Below, piece by piece: positions 48,001 through 60,336 of a stretch of DNA of 64,000 nucleotides (position 1 is its first letter; each line of letters opens with the position of its first letter). Below the pieces are notes generated by a model. It saw nothing but the letters and a program-made list of their open reading frames with translations. It did no database searches and was not told the DNA's origin. The DNA is from Hydractinia symbiolongicarpus (taxonomy: Eukaryota; Cnidaria; Hydrozoa; Anthoathecata; Hydractiniidae). Both the position numbers and the translations under genes were made by a program. The DNA lies in the NCBI RefSeq assembly GCF_029227915.1, contig NC_079879.1, positions 9,054,001 through 9,118,000 on the forward strand. Reading direction: 5' to 3'.

Positions 48001-51000
48001 TCTCGTTATATTGGTCTCTATAAAACAAAAACAATGTTTTACACGAAACATATTTCTTCAAAGAGCACGAGACTTTATAACAGACAAGTGTTGAAAAACC
48101 TTCACAATCATAGATTTTTTTCCATTTTAAGGAGGGGTTTTCTTGTAGAAAAAAGGGCTTGAAAAAATAAAAAAGGTTTTAAAGTCCTACAAGGTTTTAG
48201 AAGTCTTACCTCATCTGTAATAGGACATCATAGAGTGCATTCACACTGAAACCATAACTCTGTTAAGTAAATATAAAACACAAATACAAATATAGAGCAT
48301 TCTTCTCTAAGCAAGAAGAACAATAATACGATATTTATACACAATCTTCTACAACACAGTAAGAATTATTGAGAAAGTGATGATGGATTTAGAAGCGACT
48401 CACATTATAGCATGAATTTGATGTTGAAATTATTTTTACACAGAAACAGTTAGAGCAAAAGTTGTGGACATAAAAAATAAATTAACGACTTACAGATAGT
48501 GTATGGCTAAACCACACAATTAATTCTTTGATTGACAGCATCATAGAAACATCTTCAAGATTAGACTAAAATACAAAAAATGATCACAAAAGGTGAAGTA
48601 GACTGAGGCAAAAAAATATTTAATTCTTCCAAATATTTTATAATTTTTCGATTATGGTAAAAAACAAGAATACAACTTTGCCATTATCGTTTATGACAGT
48701 TATGCAAAAAATCTACATGCATAAAAATTTACATAGTTGAAAATAAAGCGATATATTCTTACTTTTTGTTCACGTCACTGAGAAAAAAAAGCTAAGAGTG
48801 AAGTAATCCTTACACCACACAAAGAAGTAATTCTTTACTCATTGTCACTACTGAACATGCTTACAAAATATACTTAAAGAAATAAAGAAAACATCAAAGA
48901 AATATTCCTTACACACTGTGTATGTAATACTGATCCAATCCTTGATATTGCCATCTCCCACAGTTCTTCCACTGTTCCCCTATGAACAAAAAAGATACTC
49001 ATAGGTGAATATTTATCATAGCACATGTGCTATGATAAATATTCACCAGGCAGTATGTTAGTGATGAACAAAGTAGTTCTTCTACAATATAAAAAAGATA
49101 CTAGTTGATAGACATTGAATAATCAATGGGAAATTAACCTGTCGAAAAAATCCAGAAATTTACTTATTCCTATTCCTATTCCTATTTTTTTTAACTAAGA
49201 TATTTATCTGAACAGACAAAAATTTACAGATGTTGTCACAAAAATCTGTAATACAAATTACTGTTTTTGAATCAATACTCTTTTTTCTTGACTTTTTTTT
49301 CTGTAAATAGTAGCAATCACAGAAAACTCAATAAGTGGTTGTAACAAAATCACTTATTAGTTTGCAAGCTGGAGGATTACAAGTTTGAAGACTGATGGGC
49401 TATTTTACTTTGCTGTCAACATTTAGTAATTGCCAACCAATTGCTGAGGAAAATGACCCATCAGTTGTTAACTATTTTGAAGTTAAGTTGAAGGGCTATT
49501 GCTACCTCCACTACTTTTTTGGTATTGGCAACCATGCTGTCCCTGCAAAAGATCTTTCTTAGTTACAGGTTCTCTAGTGATCATATTACCTTGTGGGAGT
49601 AGCAGAAATTACCTACCTTGTTACCAAACCCTCTGTAGTATTCATAACATTATCTTCTACCACAAAAAAACTACAAAAAGAAATGTAAAAAAATTACTAA
49701 AATCCTCAGTATAACAAATGTAAGTTTTAACTTTAATTTTAAATGAAAACTAGGAAACAATTTTTAAAATTTCAGATACTGTCATGCTTTGAATAAACGC
49801 CCGGGGCGTTTATTAAATTTTTTGACATTTTAAGGGGACTTCTATTCAAGGGGGGCAATTAAAAGAGGGGGGCGTTTATTAAATTTTTTGAACTTCGTCT
49901 CTTTTGAAGTTTTAAAGATATTCAGTTTTAGAGTATGAACTTCCAAAGCGAAATATTAAATTTCCAACCTTAAGCCTAAGATTTAGGAAAAAAGTAAGTA
50001 AAAATACTTTTACTATCGGCTCGCATAAACGCCCCTTATGAGGGAGTGGCGTCTATGCGAGGGGTCGTTTATTTAAAAAATGACTGAAAAGGCGGGGCGT
50101 CTATTTGAGGGGGCGTTTAATAGAAGGGGGCGTTTATTCGAAGCATTACAGTACATATAATTTGAAAAATTAAGTTTTTAAGACTAATTGTTTTTTCATG
50201 AACTCGAAAAGAAAAATAATGTAAGATTTACCCAACTATTTGATTGAAGTATGACTGGAATATGTTTAATGATTCGTGCTAAAAAAAATCAAATGCATGT
50301 GCAAATAATAGATTAATTAATTTTATGACTACGTCATTTTGTTAACATGTCTGTAAAGAACTTGAATTAGTATGATTGGTTAATTTTTTGTTTGGCATTT
50401 GAAATGAAACAATATTTTCAGAATATTTAAAATGAGATATCAGAAATTTCTTTGCCTTCTGACTTTTTTTTATTGCATAAAGACAGCACTAGTTTACTTG
50501 TCCCGGATGTCCCAAAACTTGGTTGACTGTTTTCAGCAAACATGGTAGTAGTTACAAATAGATAGTCCTGTTACACAACATTGCGAACCTTAAACCCTAC
50601 GGTTAGATAGGGAGTTAAGATCTTTTCTCAACTACAGCCTAATTTTAACATATTTAAGGACAAAATTATTAGTCAAAATTATACTCATTTCGGTTCTTAT
50701 TTTATTAAGGTATGAAATATATTAGCTGCATTGATGAATTGTACGTGGAGTATAGTTTACTTTGTCATGACTGTAATACAAAAACAAGTAAATGTGAGCG
50801 GGTTGGACAGATATTAAAAAAACAAATGACCAGTTTAGTGAAATTTACCAGTGCTAGCTATCATTCCACTAGTTTACTCAAAAATGTGTAGTAAAAAGAC
50901 AAAGAGGTGAAACAAGGTCTTTTGAAATAAAAAATGTATTGCACATTCTCACTCAATGCATACTCTATGCTGAATACAAATATTTCAATACTTACTTTAA

Positions 51001-54000
51001 TGTTTAAAAGTTCTATTTCTACACTAACTTCCTGTCCATCAACTATCTAAGTAAATGACATATTTATATAACTAACATTGTACTTGCAAAAAAATTAATC
51101 CACATCATAGCTATTGCCCGCAACAAATAAAAATTTCTTAAAATAGCGAAAAACTGAATAGTTCCTAAAAATCATTTTAACAGTCAAAAATTGATTGAAA
51201 AATAATTCATATTCCCAACAACTATACTAGAGTCCCTCTCTCTCTAAACTAAAGTGGTATCACAAAGTGAGCATCTTAAAAAGTGTAGCTAGAGTATTTC
51301 TACCACCACTATATATCGGCCTTTTTTTGCAATTTTAAAAACAACCTATGAGTATGACTGGTGTGATTAACTTAAATATGTACACTGGGCATTCATAAAT
51401 ATTATAAACAACACTTACAATTGTGGTACTTGCTCTCTGCCAATCAAATGCCAACCTTGCCTGCTGCATACGTTCTTTGCGATAATACTGTTCGAATACT
51501 TCCTTTTGACCCTTAATTTTATGAAATGTTAATGATTGCTACGCATGCTTTAAAAGCTAACTGAAACCTAGAATTGCAAAAACACAAACGAAAAAGAACT
51601 TACTAGAGCTGTAAAGATATGTAGACATCTGTACACTGGTGAGAAATCGACAAGGTCAGAACAACACAATTCCAGCTCCTTAAACGCAAAGAAATTTTAC
51701 TTTACCAAACGTTTCCCTTAAAAAAGGAATTGTCACAAAAAACAACCCTCACAAAATGCCACAGGCTAGATTAGAAAATGAATTACCTCATCCTCGTCAT
51801 TAAAACCTTCATCAACTCCATGTAACAGACTTAAACTATATTGCTGATGAGCCTAAAATTAAGAAAATATAAGTAAAAATATTTATAGCAAGCAAACAAT
51901 GATGCAGTAGCTTGCAAAGTTATTTTTTATACAATTTTCTATACAATTCACTTCACTTTTGTAAATGTTTATAGAAAGTAATTCTAAATTATTGTGTAGA
52001 TTGATCTTTTGCAGGTAAAAGCTTTTTTTAAAAAAAAGTTCTCGTACCTGTTTCATAGCAATTTCACCAAGTTTTTCTGATTTTGCCCGAACGTTTTCCA
52101 GAAAAAGCTAAAGAACATAACATTGATAACGTACGTTTATTCAAGTAAGAAATGTGTTTATCAAAAGTTACTTTGTTTCCAAAGAGGGTTTAAATTTTAA
52201 ATTAAAATACCATACCATCAGATCTTCCTTAGCAGCGTCTTTTATACTTTCACGAAAAGATGGAAGTTTACTTATCATCAACTCTGCAAACCTAAAACTA
52301 AACAAAATGGTAGGTATACAATACAAAAATAAACTAATAATAAGTTACTCTTAGCAAAAACATATTTTCACTAAATATAAACAAGTTCAAGAAGAGTGAG
52401 TTAATATTTAACACAGATTAAAGAGACTCAAAGAGAAGGAATACTTTATTTTGAAATTAGTTCACATTGCTTTTATGCTTTTCTCACATCTTTTTTCAAT
52501 ATAGGTGGTGGATTTCCTGTATTTTGAGGGTGCGAAGTTCCCTCTATTTATCAAACAATTTTTCTAACGTGAAGCTATTATGAAGATTTAACCATGTCAG
52601 TGCGTAGAGCGAAAGAAATGTTTACGTAAAAGATGCACACCTCCAGTATCACTATTGCAAATAACTTAAACTAACTTCTTAATCCGTGCCAGATAGGTAT
52701 GCTCCAATTGTTCTAATGTCTTGAGAGCAGGATAGTATCTACAGGAAAAACAATATTAGCTTACTTAGTACTTTTTATTCTATTGCACATGTTGAAATAA
52801 CAAAAACATCACTTTAGTTGTCAATACAGGTTGTTAATGATCTGTTTTTATGCAATTGTGTAAGGAATCCATCGGATTCTTTTGATATTGTTATAATTTT
52901 GTTCTGCCAACAAAGCAGCTGAAAAATCTGAAGCATGGTTTTCTGACAGGGTAGATCATAAAAGCATAATTGCATAATTTTTTCATAGGCATATATGATT
53001 TTAGTTTGGTTTTTCTACACAAAATATACATTAAACCTAATCAATTCGCTCAAGAGAATAAAAGTAAAGTCAGTTCGCAAAAATTTCAACACTCTGTAAC
53101 AAAATAAACCACCATCTAGATGTGGCCTAGGAACACCTTAGATCAATTACCATCACTACCTTCATTCATAAGTTTATAAAATGCCATCTAAAACAGCATT
53201 TCTATCGCGACTAAAAATATTCGATTCGCAATTTTATCATTTTCTTTGCAAAGTGATTCACAAAAATGGCATTTCGATTCGCAAATTGCGAATTACTAAC
53301 TGCTAATTCGAACCCTGAATATTTTTTAATAAAAACCAATTAAGTTAAAATGTTGGTTAGGTAGCCTTTCCATTGCCCTGCAATGAGATTTACCTGAAAT
53401 GAGACTTCAAATCGGAATAAAATTCCATTGCGTTTACACAGAGTTCTTTATATTATATCTTATTGTGTAAACTGCACCAGGCATAACTTTGCACACATGT
53501 GCAATAACTTTTTAAGCATGACTAAACAAAGGACTAAACAATGAGGACTAAACAAGAGACTAAAATGTAACATTCATTTCACCCTTAAAACAAAACTTCA
53601 TGTAAAAGCTGCCATATTCTCCCTTTCCTACAACAAGTATATATATTTAAAAAGTCAAGAAGTTCCATTAAGTTTATCATTTCTTGAACATGTAGGCGAC
53701 GTTTCGGGAGATCCTTCTCCCATCATCATAGCCCGATTCATATTACTTTCCACAGTAATATGAATACTGAACAGACAAACCGAAATAATATTTCAATAAG
53801 TTCAATTAACATACTTTTTGCTTTTCTTTTGTTCATATAACTTTGCATACATTTCTAAAACTGAAAGTAAAAAAGTTGAAAAAAAAACAGAAAGAAAAAA
53901 GAAAGAAAAAACATTCATTACTGCTAAAAACACTTCATTCAGACCAAATAATCTAAACTATGGTAGGCCTGGTCAGGAAGATTCGCCCACATGTCAATTG

Positions 54001-57000
54001 GTTTGTGTGTGCAAGCCATCCACAATGGAAAAAGCTGTTGTGAATTAAATTAATTTAAATTCTATAGCACCTGATTGAAATGCACAATTACAATGCACAC
54101 TGTCCAAACATCAGTAGCTGTACACAGTATCAACATTTGCAAAATGTTATTATCAGAAAAATTCCTGCAAAAAGTTTTTTTTTTTCATGAATTTTTTTAT
54201 ATTGAAGTGTTATATTTGTAGAGTTTTTGAATTTAGGTTAACCAACCGCATAAAGTTAACCAGCTGCATACCATTGCAATGGTCATGGAAGAAAACTTTC
54301 AGCATTAGAGATAGGGACACTAGACACACTTTTAGTATTTCTAAAGTTTTCACTCAGTTAATTTTTTCGCGGAAACAGCCGCAAATCTTGTTCATTATTT
54401 CACATTTCTCAAGGTGAAACTAACAGTCATAATCCAATCACTTCTTCATTTGATGGAGTAATCAATTGTGATAAATTTTTCTTAACGAAGACACAAAAAC
54501 TAAACTATTAACAGCAGTCTTAAGAGCAAAGTTTTTTTAAAATAGTGCCTCCTAATTCTCCCTACGGCAATTTGAAGGACACAAAAAGATGTTTTTCTTT
54601 GTCCAAAGCAACCAATAAATTGTTTTCCAGAAAGTAAAAATTAAAGAGATGTGTTTTCAAGATTTTAATGTTTTCACCAGTAATCAAGGAGGAGTCTAGG
54701 TACTTGATTGCGGGTAGTTGTCAGAAAAACTGTTGGCAACCTGAAGGCAATATAATGTAACAAGAAAGGAAATTATACATTAAATTATATAGCATGAAGT
54801 GCAAGAGATCTTTTCTGCTGGAGCATGAACCATTTCTATCAGGACACTGGAAGCTACTTGCACTAAACTTGGTGTCTGTCTGTAGCCTTTTAAATACACA
54901 CTACTCTATTAAACAGCGAAAACAATTTAACCACAATAAACAAGATTGAAAAGATAACAAAACAACAAAAAATTGAAAGGATAACAAAATGGTTAGGATA
55001 ACAAAAAATGTATTCAGGAGTGCGTTTTAGAGCTGAGAGAGTTCCATTCTGATCATAAACATAAAAGAATTTACTGTATAACAGATATTTGAATTGTGTT
55101 AAAGTAATATTGAGAAAGAAGAGAAATAAATAAAGTCACAGCAAAGGGCCAAAAACAAAACAAGTCAATGGAAAAAAAATGGTTTCTTTGATGAAAATGA
55201 TGTAAATGGTATAACTATTCTATTATATTTTGTCATACCAGTATTCCACCTAAATGTACAAAGCTATATATGTATAATACATACCTGGTATGCATAAACT
55301 TAGGGTTTCTATTGTTGCTGCAATATTCCTGTTTCGAACACGATGAGATGACAGCTCTTCCAATTTCTCTACAAGCTTAAAACAAATTAAGTTATTTTAA
55401 GGATCCTAATGAATATAATCGTGAGTTTTGTTGCTTTGTCTTTATTGTTTTCAAATAGGTTATACAGGGTGTAATCCTTCTTGAAATTTATCCCCAATTT
55501 ATTAGATTTATATTCCATTTTATGCAAGTTGTGAAGGAATAAGATGAAATTCTCATTCGGGATTTCGTGGCCCTTTTTTACGTTTTTCTTGATTACACCC
55601 TGTTATATTGAAAAAGCAAAATTACATAACTAAAATATATATAAATGAAACCTCGTTTCCAGATTCCTGTAGATCAGAATTGGCCTTCTTAATTTGGATC
55701 TATGAAATAATAAACAAGCTGAGTACATTGAATTGATTTTTTATTTAAAACCATCAAGGGGATTCCAAAATGAGAAGGGATGTTGAGCGACTTGCAGTGT
55801 AGAGCCTAAAAATGACGTGTTTTTTTGAAATTATTAAACGAGAAGCTACATCAAATCATGAAAAATATGTAAAATATCAACGATGAATGTTACACATTCA
55901 TTTTGTTGTTTAGCTTCACTTTGTAAACAAAACTTACTGACTGTCGGCATGGTTTATTGTGACTGAAATAGACAACTAAAAATTTAAGAATGAAATGCAG
56001 CGATAGAAATGTTTTTTAAGATCGCATTTTAAAAGTTTAAAAACGAACAGCGGCGATAGAAATGTTTTTTTAGATTGAATATTAAAAGTTTCAGAACGAA
56101 GAACGCCGATAGAAAAGCTTCGTTAGATCGCATTTTAAAAATTTAAGAATGAAGAACGGCGATAGAAGTTTTTTTCTATTGTCGCGTTTGTTTTTAAACT
56201 TTTAAAAAGCGATCAAAAAACATTTCTATCGCCGCTTTTTGTTTATAAACTTTTAAAATTCAATTTAAAAAAAAACATTTCAATTGCCGCTGTTCGTTTT
56301 TAAACTTTTAAAAAGCGATCTAAAAAACATTTCTATCGCGGCTTTTCGTTTTTAAACTTTTAAAATGCGATCTAAAAAAAACGCTTAATTACTGCAATTA
56401 AAAATTTCAAAATAGATTGCTAAAATTCATCTTGCAACCTATTGTGATTAAACAATCGATCGCGTGGGGTCATTGTTTATCAGTGAGGCAATTATTTTCT
56501 GAAAAAAACAAAAGCTATCCCAATGTCATTGTTCTGTGTAACTATTCATGCGAGTTTTCCGTCCGCGGTAGATTACATTCATACTGTACTGTATTTACAT
56601 TTAAAGAATTTCAGATTTAATTATGCTGCATAAATTATGATGCCATATTTAAGTAATAGCAAATTTTGACATTTTTTGTCATCAGTAATTTTAGACCTCT
56701 TAAGAGATGTAAACTCAAACTTTGTCAATACATAGATATAATAAAAAGGTGAATTGATTAAAATAATTTTTTTTGTCAAAATGACACTCTTAACTTTTTG
56801 CTGATGACCCCATAACTTGGGATCTACATGTCGGTTAGCAATCAAACTATATTTCGTAATTTTGATATGCAAAAAATGAAATTCTGATTCGCAGCCTACT
56901 AATTAAAACTTGCTAGTCTAAAATAAAAACGAACAAATTTTTTTATTTAATAATTTAAGAACATACCTTTAACAACTTTGCATCAGAACGCACTCTGATG

Positions 57001-57467
57001 AGCTCGCTTACAGATTCTACAAATCCTTGATAATGAAAGTTACACATCCGTTCAATTTCCTTCTCATGAGATTTTGAGTGTTCATCCAACTTTCGTAGGA
57101 ATTCACCTTGTCCATCATCCTCGTACACAGATCTAAATTAACATTATAAAACAGGGCATACAGATTTACAATTGATTAACAAGTACTTAAATTTAATAGA
57201 AGATAAATTAGAAAGACTGAACCATAAAACAAACCAAGACTAAGAAATAAATATTGGTAGAGTAACAAATAAAACTAAAAGTGAGTTTATTCATAACCTA
57301 AGTTGAAGGTATATATATACCAAATATTAAAATATATTATATAAACTCAATGTAAAAAATTATAAAATTGCATACCTGAGGACAGGTCCAATTGGAGAAT
57401 CGCTTGATTCAATTTCACCAATTAAATTATCTAATCTAGCATCAAGCGCATTTGTTAAACTATCCAT
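42007..57467 (-). CDS. EXOC6: Exocyst complex component Sec15/EXOC6, 31 coding exons, one frameshift
   Basis: Exons: 57467-57376, 57132-56967, 55699-55652, 55375-55285, 53860-53815, 52738-52676, 52291-52216, 52107-52048, 51852-51787, 51678-51604, 51511-51419, 51046-50996, 50278-50232, 49670-49617, 48979-48913, 48565-48494, 48259-48210, 48017-47966, 47287-47198, 46782-46726, 45791-45674, 45521-45475, 45191-45112, 44921-44866, 44746-44674, 44460-44354, 43989-43909, 43349-43289, 43049-42976, 42804-42692, 42106-42007. About 774 residues (human EXOC6 about 800). Sec15 is the Rab11/Sec4-effector exocyst subunit tethering secretory vesicles. Seen: IERMCNFHYQGFV, LVDFSPVYRCLHIF, YFNQIVGFFVVED, DQYNEMLTKKW, ASSYLMDLLAYLQ, DVAKTACMSSCKHL and GDWSTYLHDYG. 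Exon 24 has one extra base after LYG (TTT at 44880-44882 on the plus strand) that puts the frame into a stop; all other phases agree. Exon 12 is the least certain. Confidence 0.95.
42371..42487. repeat. Minisatellite, four units of 29-30 bp
   Basis: TGTTACG...CAATTTTACAATTTCG repeats at 42372, 42401, 42429 and 42459 with small changes, inside the last EXOC6 intron. Confidence 0.9.
49004..49047. repeat. Perfect 44-bp palindrome in an EXOC6 intron
   Basis: GGTGAATATTTATCATAGCA is followed directly, across CATG, by its complement; there is no spacer. It begins about 25 bases upstream of the 3' splice site of EXOC6 exon 48979-48913, in the branch-point zone. Half of it, with the flanking ATGTTAGTGATGAAC, recurs at about 61556-61612. 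Confidence 0.95.
49166..49184. repeat. (CTATTC)n microsatellite
   Basis: Three hexamer repeats in an EXOC6 intron. Confidence 0.7.
49779..50151. mobile_element. 373-bp GC-rich MITE in an EXOC6 intron
   Basis: Terminal inverted repeats CTGTCATGCTTTGAATAAACG and the inverse of CGAATAAACGCCCC...GCATTACAG, flanked by TA on both sides (49777-49778, 50152-50153). The subterminal motif GGGGCGTTTATT is repeated many times in both orientations. TA duplication suggests a Tc1/mariner-superfamily donor. No ORF. Its GC-rich words stand out from the AT-rich host sequence. Confidence 0.8.
55983..56383. repeat. Head-to-head foldback: about 3.5 tandem units of 53-55 bp in each arm
   Basis: The left arm repeats GCGATAGAAATGTTTTTTAG with GATCGCATTTTAAAAGTTT; the right arm repeats the reverse complement (AAACTTTTAAAAAGCGATC, AAACATTTCTATCGCCGC). 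The centre is near 56172, with almost no spacer. Each arm is about 190-210 bp. It lies in EXOC6 intron 2 and would form a long hairpin in the transcript. Confidence 0.9.
56590..56850 (+). repeat. Dispersed repeat R1, uninterrupted copy
   Basis: The full-length comparison copy for 35411-35598 plus 37707-37775. It reads through ATGACACTCTTAACTTTTTG, the point where the other copy holds the LINE. It lies in EXOC6 intron 2. Confidence 0.85.
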
Positions 57468-57554
57468 GTTTGAAAATAGTCCCAATGAATTGTATTATAT
57501 TTGATCTAAAAAGCAATATCTCTTTAATAATAGCCATATTTTATCTTTTCACCA

Positions 57555-57886
57555 TGTGGGTAACTAGGGACTACCTGGGACCAATAATCGGTAAGTTTAT
57601 TAAACCTGGGTAACCAAATCCGTTTCGGAATAGACGGGTTAATAACGTCATCAAAAAACCTGTAAGCCCTAATATCTCTGCATTCGTTTGTCAAAAGTAC
57701 ACGATCCTATACATTTTGTTGATCAGCGTTTCAAGATCTATACGATGAAGGCAACAGGCATACAAATTTATGAAAAAAATTTTTGTGTTTTGACAGGTCT
57801 AAGGGGACGTCAACTAAATTTAAATGACGGATGTATTTCTCTGTTATCCTGCCTAAGTGGATTTTTCCATGGGCCTTATCGACTAG
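57555..57886 (+). mobile_element. Helitron copy A, 5'-truncated
   Basis: Ends with GTGGATTTTTCCATGGGCC, then TTATCGA and CTAG (57883-57886), followed by T. It shares AAATCCGTTTCGGAAT, GTTTCAAGATCTATACGATG and other blocks with copy B. No 5' TC terminus is recognised; it begins within about 90 bases of the EXOC6 start codon, so it may overlap the EXOC6 5' UTR or promoter. Confidence 0.75.
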
Positions 57887-57890
57887 TATA

Positions 57891-58598
57891 TCTATATATA
57901 ATAATACAGAGACTGTGTCTGTCTGTAACAGGCAAAGTGGATGTGTTAATTTTTTTGATGTTGCTAAAAAATGCATGATGCAAATGTTAAATTTTCTGAC
58001 GTTATAGCGCGAAGTCAATAAAACTACTTTAACGTCAATATCCTATATTAAATTAACGAAGCCATTACAGTGCACCTAAAACTTTGGGGTCAAATAACTT
58101 GGAAACGAGGTGGTGACGTCAATGATTTTTCACTGCATAGGGAACACAAAGGACCAATTTGGGTAATTTTCCCAAATCTGGATCCCCAAATCCGTTTCGG
58201 AATGGAGGGGCTAATGTCATCAAAAAAACCTTTAAACCCTATCTCTGCAACTGTTTGTCAATAGTACATGATCCTATAAATTTTCTTGATCAGAGTTTCA
58301 AGATCTATACGATGAACACAACAGGTATACAAAGTTAAAAAAAATTGGGGTTTTTGACGGGCCATTGCTAACGTCAGCAAATTTTTAAAACCTTATATCT
58401 CATTAACTGCTCATCAAAAGCACATGATCATATACATTTTCTTGATCAACAGTTTAAGCTCTACACAATAGAGGCAACCTGAAAACAAGGTTTTTATCTT
58501 TTTGTGGATGGGTTGCTGACATCATCAAAATTTAAATGACATTTCTTTTTCATTTTTATCCCCCCTTGGTGGATTTTTCCATGGGCTTTATCGACTAG
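57891..58598 (+). mobile_element. Helitron copy B, 708 bp, non-autonomous
   Basis: Starts TCTATATATAATAATACAGA after an A, with a CTGTGTCTGTCTG tract as in the ENTPD intron copy. It ends with the partial hairpin GTGGATTTTTCCATGGGC, then TTTATCGA and CTAG (58595-58598), followed by T. It begins four bases after copy A ends. The interior carries two diverged repeats of a segment of about 200 bp (GTTTGTCAATAGTACATGATC, then CTCATCAAAAGCACATGATC) and codes for no helicase. Confidence 0.8.
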
Positions 58599-58620
58599 TA
58601 ATGGAATAATGGTATCCCGG

Positions 58621-59910
58621 GTGAGCTAGTGTTTCCATGAGAGATACTCCAGGTGAGTTAGCGTTTCCACGAGAGACACAGACATTTCAATGAGATACGT
58701 CTCAAGGGTAAGGTTGGAAACACACGCATCTGGGGGCTCCCCATTACCAAACCTGAAATCCTTCCCATTCCTCCAAACTTAAGTGTAGTTAACATGAAAC
58801 AAGAGAAATATACTTCTATACATAGAATGTTGTGTGGTTATTTTTGTTGTTGCTTCACAAAATACTTTTTTAAGAAGATTTTAGGTATTGCCCTTGTTTT
58901 ACAAAAATTAATGAGCCTTAAATTTTGACTGTTTTTGTTTTTTTCTTTTTCCTTTCTTTTAATTCGCTTCATGAAAATCCCTAGTAAAATGTCCTCCCTC
59001 ATAACTTTCAACAAAATAAATTAAATCAGCGTTTGCTTGTACTAGAAACATCCTTATGCTAAAAACTTAATATGATTAACTCTGAGGTCAGAAATTAGGG
59101 CGCAAGATATTAACACGATTTAACGCTAGATGGAAATCAAGCCTAAATAATAAACAAATAGCCTTTTTTATTACAAGTTTCTTAGCTGACTGTTTAGCAC
59201 CTAGCCACACCTATATAATTAGAAAGGGATCATATATAACAGATGTTATGGTTGAAGCAAGTTGCTTAAATTGTTGGATCATTTTTAAACCAAACTAGCT
59301 AGCTAAGCTAGATTTAATAACTGGGTTGCTTTTAATAAAAAATTATCTAGCTACCTATATATATATTAACTAACTATAGTTAAACAGTTAGCTAGATAAA
59401 GACATCGAAAACATATTTTATTTTATAAGCATTTAGCTTTCTTTTGGTAAAGCTTTCTGCTTTCTTATTGAAAATACAGCTACCTGGCTGGATGCCACAA
59501 CACTTAACTGTGACCCAGCTGACTACTTTACTGTTGTGTCCCAGCTGCCGACTAGAAGTGTTCCCCCGAAACATAGGGCTGGGTCGTATGCTAATCAGGT
59601 CCGTAAAATTATGCTCTGCAATGACAGGATGTTTTTAAACTTTTAGGTTTCCGGGAAAAATCCAACCTCAATTTCTAGACCTATTGTCTCTTTTTTGCAT
59701 GTAGTCTGATATCAAAAAGGGGTACACTTTTTCTTTTCTTCTAATTTTAATGTTAAACTTCTTGCTATTGGATTGTTAACTTTGTTACCTGGAAAAATAG
59801 GTGCTCCCAAATTAAACTTTTTTTGTAAACAAAATACCTGGTTTAAAGGCTTTTTAAGGTTTAAATTTTCTTAACAGACTTTTAATAGACTAATTTCATT
59901 CTTTTACAGA
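58621..59910. other. Intergenic stretch, no gene recognised
   Basis: Two units of about 32 bp (GTGAGCTAGTGTTTCCATGA / GTGAGTTAGCGTTTCCACGA) lie at 58621-58683, and AGCTAGC-rich DNA at 59290-59400. Short ORFs only. Confidence 0.4.
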
Positions 59911-59911
59911 C

Positions 59912-60135
59912 CTTCAGTTTGTCGCGTTCGTTTAATATTTCGTAATCAATTTTTGACGTCTTTTTTTTAACAGGATTTTTTAAAAAGTTATTGACAACGT
60001 CGTTGCAGATAGTCCCCGTCGTTCTTGTTTCGTTAAGTCCTTGTAGTATTTATGTGCGAACGGAATTTTATTAAAAACTTGTATTTTGTAAACTCTTCCA
60101 TCGCTTTGGCGACCAACGTCCCAAATATCAAGCAT
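59912..60135 (-). other. Possible first coding exon or gene fragment with a 1-base frame break
   Basis: From ATG at 60135 the minus strand reads MLDIWDVGRQSDGRVYK, IQVFNKIPFAHKYYKD and LTKQERR. A one-base frame change at a GGGG run then gives ICNDVVNNFLKNP and KKKTSKIDYEILNERDKLK up to a donor-like AAG|GTCTGT. The composition is protein-like, but I do not recognise the family and found no following exon. Confidence 0.3.
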
Positions 60136-60336
60136 TGTGAATTCGTATCTACTTACGGCTATAGTAAAATTATACTATGCATTTTCTTATAATTAAAAAA
60201 TTCCAAGTCACTACGAGGGGGACTTGTATTACCACATGCTTTACATCAATCGCTTCTAGACAATGCGAAAAGTTCCACTTTCTTCAAATTCCTTCGCTAC
60301 TCTAAACCATTTAGCTCCTGTATCTGGCATGTCAAC

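Noticed and set aside
57688-58018. 96- and 95-codon ORFs on opposite strands
   Set aside because: They span the junction of the two Helitron copies and are chance frames in repeat DNA.
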